DNA from: Lysinibacillus sp.
GTDB taxonomy: Bacteria; Bacillota; Bacilli; Bacillales_A; Planococcaceae
Reading direction: 5' to 3'
DNA: 64,000 bases
Assembly: GCA_031181585.1 (NCBI GenBank)
Contig: JAPSKP010000005.1
Span: forward strand, 1 to 64,000
In this document: one piece after another, positions 44,694-53,778 of the stretch
Layout of the letters: each line of letters begins with the position of its first letter
Position numbering within the stretch: position 1 is the stretch's first letter
Program-made: the position numbers and the translations under genes
Notes under the pieces: generated by a model
Told to the model about the DNA's origin: nothing
Seen by the model: the letters and a program-made list of their open reading frames with translations, nothing else
Database searches by the model: none

Positions 44694-45857
44694 ATGAGTG
44701 AAAATCAAAATAACCGTTTCGTCGTCTCTAAAGAAGATTGGTCACTCCATCGAAAAGGCCATCAGGATCAGCAGCGTCATATGGAAAAGGTAAGAGAAGC
44801 CATTAAAAATAATCTGCCGGATTTAATTAGTGAGGAAAGCATTGTTATGTCCAATGGCCGTGAGGTGTTAAAAATTCCAATCCGCTCATTGGATGAATAT
44901 AAAATTCGCTACAATCATGATAAAACGAAGCACGTTGGCCAAGGGAAGGGCGATAGCAAAGTCGGAGATGTGCTGGCTCGGGATGGAAGTCAAGGAAAGC
45001 CGGGACCAGGGCGCGGCAAAGAAGCAGGCGATGCTCCAGGAGAAGATTATTATGAAGCAGAAGTAAGTTTAGAAGAAGTAGAGAACATGCTATTCAGCGA
45101 GCTGGAACTGCCAAATCTACAACAAAAAGAGACAGCTGATATATCTATTGAAAAAATTGAATTCAATGATATTCGAAAAAAAGGACTGATGGGCAATATC
45201 GATAAGAAGCGAACAATTCTTTCCGCGATAAAGCGCAATGCAATGAGTGGAAAGGCGTCTATTGCTCCGATTCAGAATGATGATTTGCGATTTAAAACAT
45301 GGGACGAAGAGGAAAAGCCGGAATCCAGAGCCGTCGTGCTTGCAATGATGGATACAAGTGGTTCAATGGGGCAATTTGAGAAATATTGTGCAAGAAGCTT
45401 TTTCTTCTGGATGACCAGATTCCTGCGTACCAACTATGAAACCGTAGAAATTGCATTTATTGCTCATCATACGGAAGCCAAGGTCGTGACAGAGGAGGAA
45501 TTTTTCACAAAAGGAGAAAGCGGCGGGACAATGTGTTCCTCAGCCTATGCAAAAGCGCTGGAACTAATAAAGGAAAAATATAGCCCTGCTAAATATAATA
45601 TTTATCCTGTTCATTTCTCGGATGGAGAGAATTTGTCATCTGACAATGAAAAATGTCTGCGCTACGTTCAGGAGCTGATGAAAGTATCCGGCATGTTCGG
45701 CTACGGGGAAGTCAATCCTCATGGACGCTATTCCACGATGATGTCCAATTACCGAAAGATCGATAATCCGCATTTTCGCCATTATATTTTAAAGCAGAAG
45801 AGCGATGTATATAAAGCATTGAAGGCTTTTTTCAAAAAAGCAGACCCTTCCATGTAG
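44694..45857 (+). CDS. yhbH: YhbH/YeaH family sporulation protein (DUF444)
   Basis: A 387-residue protein. The N-terminal [20 protein letters not shown] leads to a Gly-rich segment and [16 protein letters not shown]-terminal von Willebrand A-like domain follows with the MIDAS-type motif MMDTSGSMG and [15 protein letters not shown]. The family partners PrkA (YeaG-YeaH in enterics) in starvation and sporulation. GGAGGA lies 8 bases before the ATG at 44694; the frame is open from 44655. Confidence 0.93.
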   Translation: MSENQNNRFVVSKEDWSLHRKGHQDQQRHMEKVREAIKNNLPDLISEESIVMSNGREVLKIPIRSLDEYKIRYNHDKTKHVGQGKGDSKVGDVLARDGSQGKPGPGRGKEAGDAPGEDYYEAEVSLEEVENMLFSELELPNLQQKETADISIEKIEFNDIRKKGLMGNIDKKRTILSAIKRNAMSGKASIAPIQNDDLRFKTWDEEEKPESRAVVLAMMDTSGSMGQFEKYCARSFFFWMTRFLRTNYETVEIAFIAHHTEAKVVTEEEFFTKGESGGTMCSSAYAKALELIKEKYSPAKYNIYPVHFSDGENLSSDNEKCLRYVQELMKVSGMFGYGEVNPHGRYSTMMSNYRKIDNPHFRHYILKQKSDVYKALKAFFKKADPSM

Positions 45858-45893
45858 ATGAAGGACTTCAATGACTAAGGGGGGATATAGTTG

Positions 45894-47294
45894 ATGGAAA
45901 AGGAACTCTACCGGGCCATCGATGAAATTACCGAAATTGCAAAAGGTTTCGGGCTTGATTTTTACCCTATGCATTATGAAATTTGTCCAGCCGATATCAT
46001 CTATACCATTGGAGCATACGGCATGCCTACCAGATATACACATTGGAGCTTTGGAAAGCAGTTTCATCGGATGAAGCTTCAATACGATTTAGGACTGAGT
46101 CAAATCTATGAGCTTGTCATCAATTCCAATCCATGTTACGCATTTTTGCTCGATACGAATACGCTTATTCAAAATAAGCTGATCATTGCCCATGTCTTGG
46201 CACACTGTGATTTCTTCAAAAATAATATTAGATTCTCCAACACAAGACGGGATATGGTGGAAAGCATGACTGCTACCGCAGAACGGATTGCCCACTATGA
46301 GCTGCTGTATGGAAAGGATGAGGTGGAACGGTTTATTGATGCTGTACTCTCTATTCAGGAGCATATTGATCCTTCTATTTTAAGACCAAAACAACTGATG
46401 GAAAATTATGATTTGGAAGAAGAGGAAATCATCGTTCCTAAAACAACGTACGATGATCTTTGGAGCCTGGATGAAAAAGAAGAGAAAGAGGAGATGCCGT
46501 GGAGAAGAAAAAAAGCGTTCCCTCCAAAGCCCGAAAAGGATTTACTGCTGTTCATTGAACAATTCAGCAGAGAATTGGAGGATTGGCAGCGAGACATTCT
46601 AACGATGATGCGTGAAGAGATGCTATACTTCTGGCCGCAGCTTGAAACAAAAATTATGAATGAGGGCTGGGCATCCTTTTGGCATCAGCGCATCTTGCGT
46701 GAACTGAATTTAACGGCAGCTGAAACGATTGAATTTGCGAAATTGAATGCAGGCGTTGTCCAGCCGTCTAAGACAACAATTAATCCGTACTACTTAGGAC
46801 TGAAGATTTTTGAGGATATCGAGAAGCGATATGATCAGCCAACAGAAGAAATGAAGAAGGCCGGGGTAAAACCAAAATCCGGACGTGAGAAAATTTTTGA
46901 GGTGCGGGAAATTGAGTCTGATATTTCCTTTATCCGTAACTATTTGAAAAAGGAACTAGTAGCGCAGGAAGACCTTTATTTATTTGAGAAAAAGGGCAAT
47001 GAATATCGGGTCACTGACAAGGACTACGAACATGTCCGCGATCAGCTCGTTTCCATGCGTGTCAATGGCGGCTTTCCATACATCGTTGTAGAAAACGGAG
47101 ACTTCGCTAAAAACGGGGAACTATATTTAAAGCACGGCTATGAAGGAACGGAGCTTGATCCAAAATATTTGGAATACGTACTGCCTTATATTTACCAGCT
47201 ATGGGGACGTCCCGTTCATTTGGAGACTTGTATAGAAGCTAAGCCGATGCTTTACTCCTATGATGGGAAGAAGAATTACCGGAGCATGAAGTAA
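45894..47294 (+). CDS. spoVR: SpoVR family protein
   Basis: About 466 residues. Family segments include [23 protein letters not shown]-type opening (each part visible near residues 20-42), [29 protein letters not shown] and the ADLYWPQ-like [22 protein letters not shown]. SpoVR proteins are needed for proper spore cortex in B. subtilis, and YcgB is the partner of YeaG/YeaH in enterics. AAGGGGGGA lies 8 bases before the ATG at 45894; a TTG at 45891 is also in frame. It starts 36 bases after yhbH and likely shares its transcript. Confidence 0.92.
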   Translation: MEKELYRAIDEITEIAKGFGLDFYPMHYEICPADIIYTIGAYGMPTRYTHWSFGKQFHRMKLQYDLGLSQIYELVINSNPCYAFLLDTNTLIQNKLIIAHVLAHCDFFKNNIRFSNTRRDMVESMTATAERIAHYELLYGKDEVERFIDAVLSIQEHIDPSILRPKQLMENYDLEEEEIIVPKTTYDDLWSLDEKEEKEEMPWRRKKAFPPKPEKDLLLFIEQFSRELEDWQRDILTMMREEMLYFWPQLETKIMNEGWASFWHQRILRELNLTAAETIEFAKLNAGVVQPSKTTINPYYLGLKIFEDIEKRYDQPTEEMKKAGVKPKSGREKIFEVREIESDISFIRNYLKKELVAQEDLYLFEKKGNEYRVTDKDYEHVRDQLVSMRVNGGFPYIVVENGDFAKNGELYLKHGYEGTELDPKYLEYVLPYIYQLWGRPVHLETCIEAKPMLYSYDGKKNYRSMK

Positions 47295-47301
47295 ATAATG
47301 A

Positions 47302-47356
47302 AGCGCCATGACCTTGTAGGAAAGCCCTGCAAGGAATATGGCGCTATTTTTATGTA
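47302..47356 (+). terminator. Rho-independent terminator of spoVR
   Basis: AGCGCCAT and CCTTG pair with CAAGG and ATGGCGCT, followed by ATTTTTAT. Confidence 0.8.
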
Positions 47357-47555
47357 AACGTTCATCTGCTATAAAAGCTAAAATTGCTTTATTGTTTCCG
47401 CTTAATTCTTGGACATCCTGGCTTAGCTCCATAAAGACAGTATTAACGTTTTATATCATGGCAGATTGCTGTTCAGCTACAGCAGAAATCGTTTGTAAAT
47501 TGGCAGAAGATTGCTCAGCAGCACGAGCAATCTGACAGTAAGTCTTCTTTGCATG
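47352..47555 (-). pseudogene. Remnant of a methyl-accepting chemotaxis protein
   Basis: The minus strand reads QIARAAEQSSANLQTISAVA, then EQQSAMI, an in-frame stop, then NVNTVFMELSQDVQELSGNN and on to HLNKNS-like residues. AAEQSSAN...AEQQSA...SQDVQELS is the end of a methyl-accepting domain. The 5' three quarters are missing and the frame is broken, so this is a fossil. Its left end abuts the spoVR terminator. The plus-strand frame over it is a shadow. Confidence 0.7.
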
Positions 47556-47677
47556 CTATGTGAGTTAAAGGAATAAAAGAAATTCAGGTAGATGGAATTT
47601 TCCCTGTATGATCTTTTTCTTTTTTATCAAGCTAATTAGGAGTGAGATTTATTATTTAAAGAAGGGATGGGAAGCAA

Positions 47678-47983
47678 ATGAAATGTATCGTACAAGTTGA
47701 TTTTATGATGGACGGACCTTTCGGAGAAGAAATGTCGAGGGAATTTACTGATTTGGCCAAGAGTATTAACGAAGAACCAGGGTTCATCTGGAAAGTTTGG
47801 ACAGAGAACGCTGAAACAAAGGAGGTTGGAGGTATTTACTTATTTGAAACAAAAGAGGATGCCGATAACTATTTAAAGATGCATTCCGAGCGATTGGCGA
47901 ACTTTGGTATTACAAACATCCGCGGAAAAGTATTCGAAGTAAATGAACCTCTGTCTCTCTTGAATCATGGACCTATCAAGTGA
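47678..47983 (+). CDS. YdhR-family monooxygenase-like protein
   Basis: A 101-residue ferredoxin-like fold protein matching the putative monooxygenase YdhR: VQVDFMMDGPFGEEM, ESPGFIWKVWTENAE-like (here EEPGFIWKVWTENAETKEVG), GGIYLFETKEDADNYLKMH. Family members are small dimeric alpha/beta barrels; the physiological substrate is unknown. GGGATGGGAAGC precedes the ATG. Confidence 0.85.
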   Translation: MKCIVQVDFMMDGPFGEEMSREFTDLAKSINEEPGFIWKVWTENAETKEVGGIYLFETKEDADNYLKMHSERLANFGITNIRGKVFEVNEPLSLLNHGPIK

Positions 47984-48052
47984 GACCCACCGTTAGGTAA
48001 GAAACGAGAGGGGACTTGGTTATATAGCCCCTTTCAACATCCTGGTCATTTG

Positions 48053-48616
48053 CTAATGGGGCCTTTCTGCTCTTATGGCATCCATTTTTGTTGAATGAAC
48101 TGTACCAAACGGATGTTGTGGCGGGGCATAGATAGAATATAGTTTTAATGGACCGTTACCTGTATTCGTTAAATTATGCCATGTGCCTGCTGGTACCATA
48201 ATGGCATCATCGGCATGCACGTTTCTAACAAAATTCAGTCGTTCCCTTGTATTTCCCATTTGAACAATTTCTTGACCCTGCTCAATAAGGAGAAATTGAT
48301 CAACAGTTGCGTGCATTTCGAGGCCAATATCCTCTCCTGGATTAAGGCTCATTAATGTTACTTGCAGATGCTTTCCTGTCCATAAAGCTGTACGGTATGT
48401 TTTATTTTGTACGGAAGCCTCATGAATATTTATTACAGATGGGTTTGTTCCATGATCGTTTAACCTTAACGGCCTTTCTGCCATTGTTTGCCTCGGGGAG
48501 TTCCAGTAGTTATAGGCGTTCTCGTAATTTAACTGTCCTTCATATTGATACATGGGTGTATGGATATAGGAAGGGTAATGAAAGTAAGAACCATACATCC
48601 AAGGATTTTGATACAT
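48053..48616 (-). CDS. Cupin-domain protein with a Tyr/Pro-rich N-terminus
   Basis: A 187-residue protein. The first 45 residues are rich in Tyr, Pro, Asn and His (MYQNPWMYGSYFHYPSYIHT), like spore-surface proteins. The rest is a cupin barrel: SLNPGEDIGLEMH, VDQFLLIEQGQ, DAIMVPAGTWHNLTNTGNGP, with the metal-binding His/Glu/His pattern. The combination hints at a coat-located cupin; its reaction is unknown. GGGGGGAAAT is just before the ATG. Confidence 0.8.
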   Translation of the reverse strand: MYQNPWMYGSYFHYPSYIHTPMYQYEGQLNYENAYNYWNSPRQTMAERPLRLNDHGTNPSVINIHEASVQNKTYRTALWTGKHLQVTLMSLNPGEDIGLEMHATVDQFLLIEQGQEIVQMGNTRERLNFVRNVHADDAIMVPAGTWHNLTNTGNGPLKLYSIYAPPQHPFGTVHSTKMDAIRAERPH

Positions 48617-48697
48617 ATTTCCCCCCCTTGCTGGATATCTAAATGTATCCTATGCAGTACATAAGGGGAACGTACTTCAGTTGTTATTCAGCCGGAT

Positions 48698-48740
48698 GAC
48701 CAACCTTCGTTAGTAAGCGGGTTGGTCTCTTTGTTTTCTT
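48698..48740 (+). terminator. Hairpin with T-rich tail upstream of the aldehyde dehydrogenase
   Basis: GACCAACC (48698-48705) pairs with GGTTGGTC (48720-48727), then TCTTTGTTTTC. No plus-strand gene ends just before it, so it may be an attenuator in the leader of the gene at 48842, or a stop for stray transcripts. Confidence 0.5.
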
Positions 48741-48841
48741 TTAGGTTCTATCAGATAAGAAAGAAATAACATAATCAGGACGATTCTTGCTAACAATATA
48801 CAAGAATAAAGGCAATCCATAATAAAAAGGAGGAAAAGTGC

Positions 48842-50293
48842 ATGAATTCATCCTATACAAAGCAGTATATCAATGGTGAATGGAAAGTAGGATCAAGCGA
48901 GAAAACCATTAAAAATAGTAATCCTTATACAGGGGAAGAAATTTTCACAATACGGTCAGCTGATAAGTCCGATTTGGATATAGCATATGAAGCAGCTTAT
49001 ATGGCACAGCCGAAATGGGCAAACAGCACAGTAGCGGAGAAGCAGGGAATGTTTCAGAAGCTGGTTGAAGTCATGATGGAAGAAAAAGAGGCAATTATCG
49101 ATTGGCTAATTAAAGAATCAGGCAGTACGTATATGAAAGCGATGATCGAGTTTGATTCAGCGCTGGGAGTTGTTAAGGAGTCGATGACTTTTCCGACACG
49201 TATGACAGGCTATATTCTTCCCTCTGTCTTTCCGAACAAAGAGAATCGAATTTATCGTCTGCCAAAAGGAGTGGTTGCGGTAATCGGTCCCTGGAATTTC
49301 CCTTTTCATTTAACGATGCGGTCCGTGGCACCAGCACTTGCAACCGGCAATAGTGTTGTAATCAAGCCTGCATCAGATACTCCCGTAACTTCAGGCCTTA
49401 TCTTCGGAACACTGTTTGAGAGGGCAGGCTTTCCGAAAGGGCTCGTCAATGTCTTGGTAGGAAAGGGCTCTGAAATTGGCGATGAGTTTGTCCTTCATCC
49501 GGTCCCTAACCTAATTTCTTTCACAGGGTCAACAGAGGTCGGGAAAAGAATTGGGGAAAGAGCTGGTAACTATCTCAAGGATGTAGCACTGGAGCTAGGC
49601 GGAAATAATGTCATGATCGTATTGAAGGATGCAAATATCGAACAGGCTGCAAAAGCAGCTGCCTTTGGAAAGTTTCTTCACCAGGGCCAAATTTGTATGG
49701 CATTAAACCGCATACTAGTGGCTAAAGAAATTTATGATGAATTTATTGATAGCTTCGTCAAAATAGTGAGTGGGTTGAAGTATGGAGATCCTGCCGACAA
49801 AGCTACATTTGTAGGGCCGGTCATTAATGAAGAGCAAGCAGAAAGACTTCAAGGAATGGTAGAGAAAAGTATTGAACAAGGAGCAGAATTAATTTATGGA
49901 GGTAAAGTAGAGGGCTGTCTTATGCAGCCGACCATATTAAAAAATGTCTCGAACGATATGGAGATTGCCCAGAAAGAAATTTTTGGGCCGATCGCTTCTA
50001 TCTTAAAATTTGAAGATGAAAAGGAAGCAATTGAAATTGCCAATGGCTCCCCATATGGCTTGAGCGGGTCTATCTTTACGGAAGACCGCCATCATGGAGT
50101 GGAACTGGCGATGAAAATTGAAACCGGTATGATTCATATAAATGATCAGTCCGTCAACGATGAGGCACATGTTCCGTTTGGTGGCGAAAAAGACTCCGGT
50201 GTAGGACGCTTTAATGGAGAATGGGCGATTGAAAAATTTACGACGGTGAAATGGATTGGTGTACAAAGCGGTTATCGCGACTTTCCTTTATAA
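48842..50293 (+). CDS. Aldehyde dehydrogenase (paralog of the gene at 32634)
   Basis: A 483-residue aldehyde dehydrogenase. Catalytic Cys285 is in HQGQICMALNR and Glu251 in ALELGGNN; GPWNFPFHLTMRSVAPAL and FTGSTEVGKRIG are cofactor-site motifs. It is the same subfamily as the YfmT-like enzyme (shared QYINGEWK/NPY...GMIHINDQSVNDE layout), but it lacks a chemoreceptor partner. An orphan hairpin lies 100 bases upstream and a 16-bp stem terminator downstream. AAGGAGGAAAAG precedes the ATG. Confidence 0.9.
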   Translation: MNSSYTKQYINGEWKVGSSEKTIKNSNPYTGEEIFTIRSADKSDLDIAYEAAYMAQPKWANSTVAEKQGMFQKLVEVMMEEKEAIIDWLIKESGSTYMKAMIEFDSALGVVKESMTFPTRMTGYILPSVFPNKENRIYRLPKGVVAVIGPWNFPFHLTMRSVAPALATGNSVVIKPASDTPVTSGLIFGTLFERAGFPKGLVNVLVGKGSEIGDEFVLHPVPNLISFTGSTEVGKRIGERAGNYLKDVALELGGNNVMIVLKDANIEQAAKAAAFGKFLHQGQICMALNRILVAKEIYDEFIDSFVKIVSGLKYGDPADKATFVGPVINEEQAERLQGMVEKSIEQGAELIYGGKVEGCLMQPTILKNVSNDMEIAQKEIFGPIASILKFEDEKEAIEIANGSPYGLSGSIFTEDRHHGVELAMKIETGMIHINDQSVNDEAHVPFGGEKDSGVGRFNGEWAIEKFTTVKWIGVQSGYRDFPL

Positions 50294-50304
50294 TGAATGC
50301 AGCG

Positions 50305-50345
50305 AAGTTCAACTTAAGGAACTGCTCCTTAAGTTGAACTTTTTA
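50305..50345 (+). terminator. Rho-independent terminator
   Basis: A perfect 16-bp stem AAGTTCAACTTAAGGA/TCCTTAAGTTGAACTT with a 5-base loop and a TTTT tail. Confidence 0.9.
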
Positions 50346-50407
50346 GGTGATATTGATATAGCAAGTAAGCAGGTTTTATTACTCAATTTGGAGAAACGGG
50401 GGATACG

Positions 50408-50974
50408 ATGTCGACCAATTCGCATTACTTTTTTGCCGTTCGACTACCTGATACGGTAAAACAAGTCATTCATGATAACATAATGGATTTAACTTCTATT
50501 TTTCAATTTAAGCGCTGGGTACATATGGAGGATTATCATATTACGCTAGCTTTTCTTGGATCGGTAGAAGAGGATAGACTCTCATCTGTTATTCAATTAG
50601 TCGGAGATGCCATAAAGGAAGAAAACAGCTTTCCCTTGCATGTTGAAGGTTTGGATATATTTGGAAATAAGCAGTCTCCAAGAATTTTTTGGGCCTCAGT
50701 AAAGAATGAGAGCAAATTATATCGACTGCAGGAAGCGGTTTACCGGCAATGTATCGAGGCCGGTTTTACATTGGAAAGCCGTCCTTATCATCCGCATATT
50801 ACACTAGCCAGGAAGTGGGGAGCAGATAGTGAATTTACTCTGGAGATGCTGGAGCGGTATAACCCATTTCGCGAAACCCCTGCACCTTTCCAGGTAAATG
50901 AGGTTGTGTTATACAAAACGAATATAGAAAAGACACCTAAGTATGAACTAATTGCCAGCTTTCTGATGAAGTAG
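50408..50974 (+). CDS. thpR: RNA 2',3'-cyclic phosphodiesterase ThpR (LigT)
   Basis: A 188-residue 2H phosphoesterase. The two catalytic H-x-T motifs are HITLAFLG and HPHITLAR, separated by the usual length, and YFFAVRLPDTV is the typical first strand. The family opens 2',3'-cyclic phosphates on RNA and can ligate tRNA halves. The ATG follows GGAGAAACGGGGGATACG. Single gene. Confidence 0.9.
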   Translation: MSTNSHYFFAVRLPDTVKQVIHDNIMDLTSIFQFKRWVHMEDYHITLAFLGSVEEDRLSSVIQLVGDAIKEENSFPLHVEGLDIFGNKQSPRIFWASVKNESKLYRLQEAVYRQCIEAGFTLESRPYHPHITLARKWGADSEFTLEMLERYNPFRETPAPFQVNEVVLYKTNIEKTPKYELIASFLMK

Positions 50975-51114
50975 ATAATAAAGGTAAGAAAAGAGAAGTG
51001 CGGCTGTCTAGGCAGATAGTGAAAATGCTTGTTAAAAATCCGAAGCGATGATTCCTTCAAAGGAAGGCACTCTGTTATAATAGAGCCTAATGGTAAAGTG
51101 CAGGAGGAACAACA

Positions 51115-51609
51115 ATGACAAACAATGATATTTTAATCCGCTTACGTTATGCGTTCGATATTAAAAATGTAGATATGGTGGAAATCTTCAGGCTTGGGGG
51201 CATGAACTTCACAAAGGAAGAAGTAATGAATATGCTCATTAAGGTAAAAGAGGACGAAGAGGCACCAGAAAATTTTTTAAAGGTAAACAATAAAACATTA
51301 GAAGCCTTTTTGAATGGATTTATTACGTTTAAGCGCGGGCCGCAAAAAGACCAAGATGGTAATGTCAAGGAAACGATGCCTGTAACAGGTAAGGAGAGCG
51401 CGAATAATATGCTGCTAAAGAAGGTGAAGATTGCCCTTCAACTGACGAGCGAGGATGTGCTCGACCTACTTTATGAGGGTGGCGTCACGGTGTCAAAAGG
51501 TGAGCTGGGCGCAATTCTTCGCAGCCCTGACCATAAAAATTACAAGGAATGCGGAGACCGGTTTGCTAGAAACTTTTTAAAGGGATTGACAATGAAATAC
51601 AGAGACTAA
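51115..51609 (+). CDS. DUF1456 family protein (YehS-like)
   Basis: A 164-residue protein with two tandem DUF1456 repeats, each beginning with a helical N-x-x-x-x-R/K-x-x-x-A-x-x-L pattern: NDILIRLRYAFDIKNVDMVE (residues 3-22) and NMLLKKVKIALQLTSEDVLD (about 98-117). Each is followed by an E-x-x-x-x-L element (KEEVMNMLIK and KGELGAILRS). The function is unknown. GCAGGAGGAACAAC precedes the ATG. Confidence 0.88.
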   Translation: MTNNDILIRLRYAFDIKNVDMVEIFRLGGMNFTKEEVMNMLIKVKEDEEAPENFLKVNNKTLEAFLNGFITFKRGPQKDQDGNVKETMPVTGKESANNMLLKKVKIALQLTSEDVLDLLYEGGVTVSKGELGAILRSPDHKNYKECGDRFARNFLKGLTMKYRD

Positions 51610-51621
51610 GCAATGAATGAG

Positions 51622-51665
51622 AAAAGGTACGGGAATGAGGATTAGATCATTTCCGTACCTTTTTT
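51622..51665. terminator. Bidirectional terminator
   Basis: AAAAGGTACGG (51622-51632) pairs with CCGTACCTTTT (51653-51663); the inner AATGA/TCATT extends the stem. It lies between convergent genes. Confidence 0.85.
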
Positions 51666-51680
51666 AATAAAAGGAACAAA

Positions 51681-51887
51681 TTATTTATTTTTGTTTGATT
51701 GCTGGTTTTTGTCATGGTTCGTTTTATTGTTCTTGTTTTTCAGCTTGGAGTCGAACTCCTCTGCAAATTCCGCCGTATTGTCCTCCGGATTGTGGTCGTG
51801 ACTTGTTGTGTTACGGTGCAGATGCTTATATGTTTCAAAAGGATTATGGGTACGTTCATTCATCGTTTTCCTATTATTTTTGCTCAT
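51681..51887 (-). CDS. Small hydrophilic Asn/Lys/His-rich protein (68 residues)
   Basis: Begins MSKNNRKTMNERTHNPFETY and ends in an Asn/Lys-rich tail, with no hydrophobic core. It resembles small Bacillales proteins of the spore or stress type, but I cannot name the family. GGGGGTGAT precedes the ATG. It lies 67 bases downstream of the RNase J gene and may share its transcript. Confidence 0.55.
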   Translation of the reverse strand: MSKNNRKTMNERTHNPFETYKHLHRNTTSHDHNPEDNTAEFAEEFDSKLKNKNNKTNHDKNQQSNKNK

Positions 51888-51954
51888 GGATTATCACCCC
51901 CTAGAGCTAATGTGCGCAGGAAAGGAGGTTTTATAAGTGAGCATGCCAGCCGAA

Positions 51955-53619
51955 TTAGAATTCGATAATGATGGGCAGTAACAGTGGTTTCCTTTTCGTC
52001 TGGGTGGATATATACTGCCCAATTTCTTTTTTCAAAGCTTGTTTCATGCCGAATATATTGGGCTCTTTAAAGTTGCCGATTGTTTCTTTAGCAATGTTAT
52101 TTAGCGTGTTCATCAGCTCTTCTGCCTCTTTTGCATACACAAATCCGCGAGAAATGATGTCAGGTTCAGAAACAAGAGATCCATCTGTTTTACTAACGGT
52201 TATAACGATGACAAGCATACCGTCTTCAGAGAGCTGTTTGCGATCTCGCAGCACGACCTGTCCTACCTCGCCAATCCCGTAGCCATCCACATACGTATCA
52301 CCGGCCGGAATTTGGCGTGTTTGGCGGGCGACACCTTCTTGAATATCAACAATATCACCATTTCGTAAAATGAATGTGTTGCCCTCTTCCACTCCGATTG
52401 CTTCCGCTAATTGACGATGAATATGGAGCATTCGATACTCACCATGGATAGGGATAAAATATTTTGGTTTCATCAAAGTGAGCATAAGCTTTAAATCCTC
52501 TTGATAGCCATGACCTGACACATGCATGCCTGTAATGCTTGCTGAGCCGTAGATCACATGGGCACCAAGCTGGAACAAATTGTCGACAATGCGGGAGACA
52601 TCCTTCTCATTCCCAGGTATAGGGGAAGCAGCCAGGATAACTGTATCTCCCGCGTGTACTTTTACATCGCGATTGTTACCGGTAGAAAGGCGGGAAAGTG
52701 CAGCAAGCGGCTCTCCTTGGCTTCCGGTACATAAAATCGCAATCCGGTCAGAAGAGACCTCCCGCAGATCGCGTGAATTGATGAGCATCCAGTCAGGCAT
52801 CTGCAAGTATCCGCGCTCCCTGGCAACTTGTACTACATTCACCATACTTCTTCCTAATAAGGCTAACTTCCGGTTAGTCTTGATACATGCATCGACTACC
52901 TGCTGAATCCGGTTAACATTGGAGGCAAACGTAGAAATAAAAATTTTCTGCTTTGCTTTTAGGAAAGCTTCTTCTAGATGAGCACCGACAAGCATTTCGG
53001 ATGGTGTTATACCGGGACGTTCTGCATTTGTACTTTCGGAAATGAGGGCCAGCACACCTTCATCTCCTATTCGGGCCATTTTATGAATATCTGATAATTG
53101 ATCATTCACGGGTGTCAAATCGAATTTAAAGTCCCCGGTATGAATGACTTTTCCTTCAGGTGTATCAAATACAATTCCTAGGCAGTCAGGGATACTGTGG
53201 CTGACACTAAAGAAGCTGACATTAATTTTCCCGAAACTAAGTTCAGAGTCAGCAGTTATGACATGCCGCTCGGATTCACGGAGAATTTTATGCTCCTTCA
53301 GCTTCGTTTCAATGAGGCCTAATGTGAAATTGGTAGCATAAACAGGGATGTTTAATTTTTTTAGGAAATAAGGAATCCCGCCTATATGGTCCTCATGGCC
53401 ATGTGTCACAATTAATGCTTTGATTTTTTCGCTATGTTCCAGCAAATAATTCATATCAGGGATGATTAAGTCCACGCCAAGTATGTTGTGCTCGGAAAAT
53501 TTGGCGCCACAGTCAATGACGACTATGTCCTCCCCATATTGAATGACATACATATTTTTGCCAATTTCATTTATTCCGCCTAAAGCAAAAAACGATAGTG
53601 TATTTTGGATGTTGGTCAA
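51955..53619 (-). CDS. Ribonuclease J family protein
   Basis: A 554-residue metallo-beta-lactamase/beta-CASP RNase. The active-site motif HGHEDHIGG (His73, His75, Asp77, His78) is intact, with SHSIPD, HTGDFKFD, the CASP-domain CTGSQGEP and the C-terminal PIHGEYRM and SGHG motifs. RNase J1 of B. subtilis keeps HGHEDH while J2 has HGHDEN. Here the active site is J1-like, but NAERPGITPSE resembles J2, so this may be an extra paralog. It acts in 5'-3' or endonucleolytic RNA decay. The start is TTG after AGGAGGA. Confidence 0.9.
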   Translation of the reverse strand: MTNIQNTLSFFALGGINEIGKNMYVIQYGEDIVVIDCGAKFSEHNILGVDLIIPDMNYLLEHSEKIKALIVTHGHEDHIGGIPYFLKKLNIPVYATNFTLGLIETKLKEHKILRESERHVITADSELSFGKINVSFFSVSHSIPDCLGIVFDTPEGKVIHTGDFKFDLTPVNDQLSDIHKMARIGDEGVLALISESTNAERPGITPSEMLVGAHLEEAFLKAKQKIFISTFASNVNRIQQVVDACIKTNRKLALLGRSMVNVVQVARERGYLQMPDWMLINSRDLREVSSDRIAILCTGSQGEPLAALSRLSTGNNRDVKVHAGDTVILAASPIPGNEKDVSRIVDNLFQLGAHVIYGSASITGMHVSGHGYQEDLKLMLTLMKPKYFIPIHGEYRMLHIHRQLAEAIGVEEGNTFILRNGDIVDIQEGVARQTRQIPAGDTYVDGYGIGEVGQVVLRDRKQLSEDGMLVIVITVSKTDGSLVSEPDIISRGFVYAKEAEELMNTLNNIAKETIGNFKEPNIFGMKQALKKEIGQYISTQTKRKPLLLPIIIEF

Positions 53620-53734
53620 ATAAATCCTCCTCTATTTAAAACGATATTTACTACCACATTGTTAGTATTTCTTCACATTTTTACTCTATACAAGAACGTT
53701 GAAAGTTCCCTGATAAGAAATTGGTATCTGAACA

Positions 53735-53774
53735 TAAAAAAGCCGCCTTTTGGGAATACAAAAGGTGGCCGGCT
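53735..53774 (-). terminator. Terminator of the cotJ operon
   Basis: On the minus strand GCCG...CCACCTTTTG pairs with CAAAAGG...CGGC, followed by TTTTTTATG. It lies directly after cotJC. Confidence 0.75.
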
Positions 53775-53778
53775 GATT

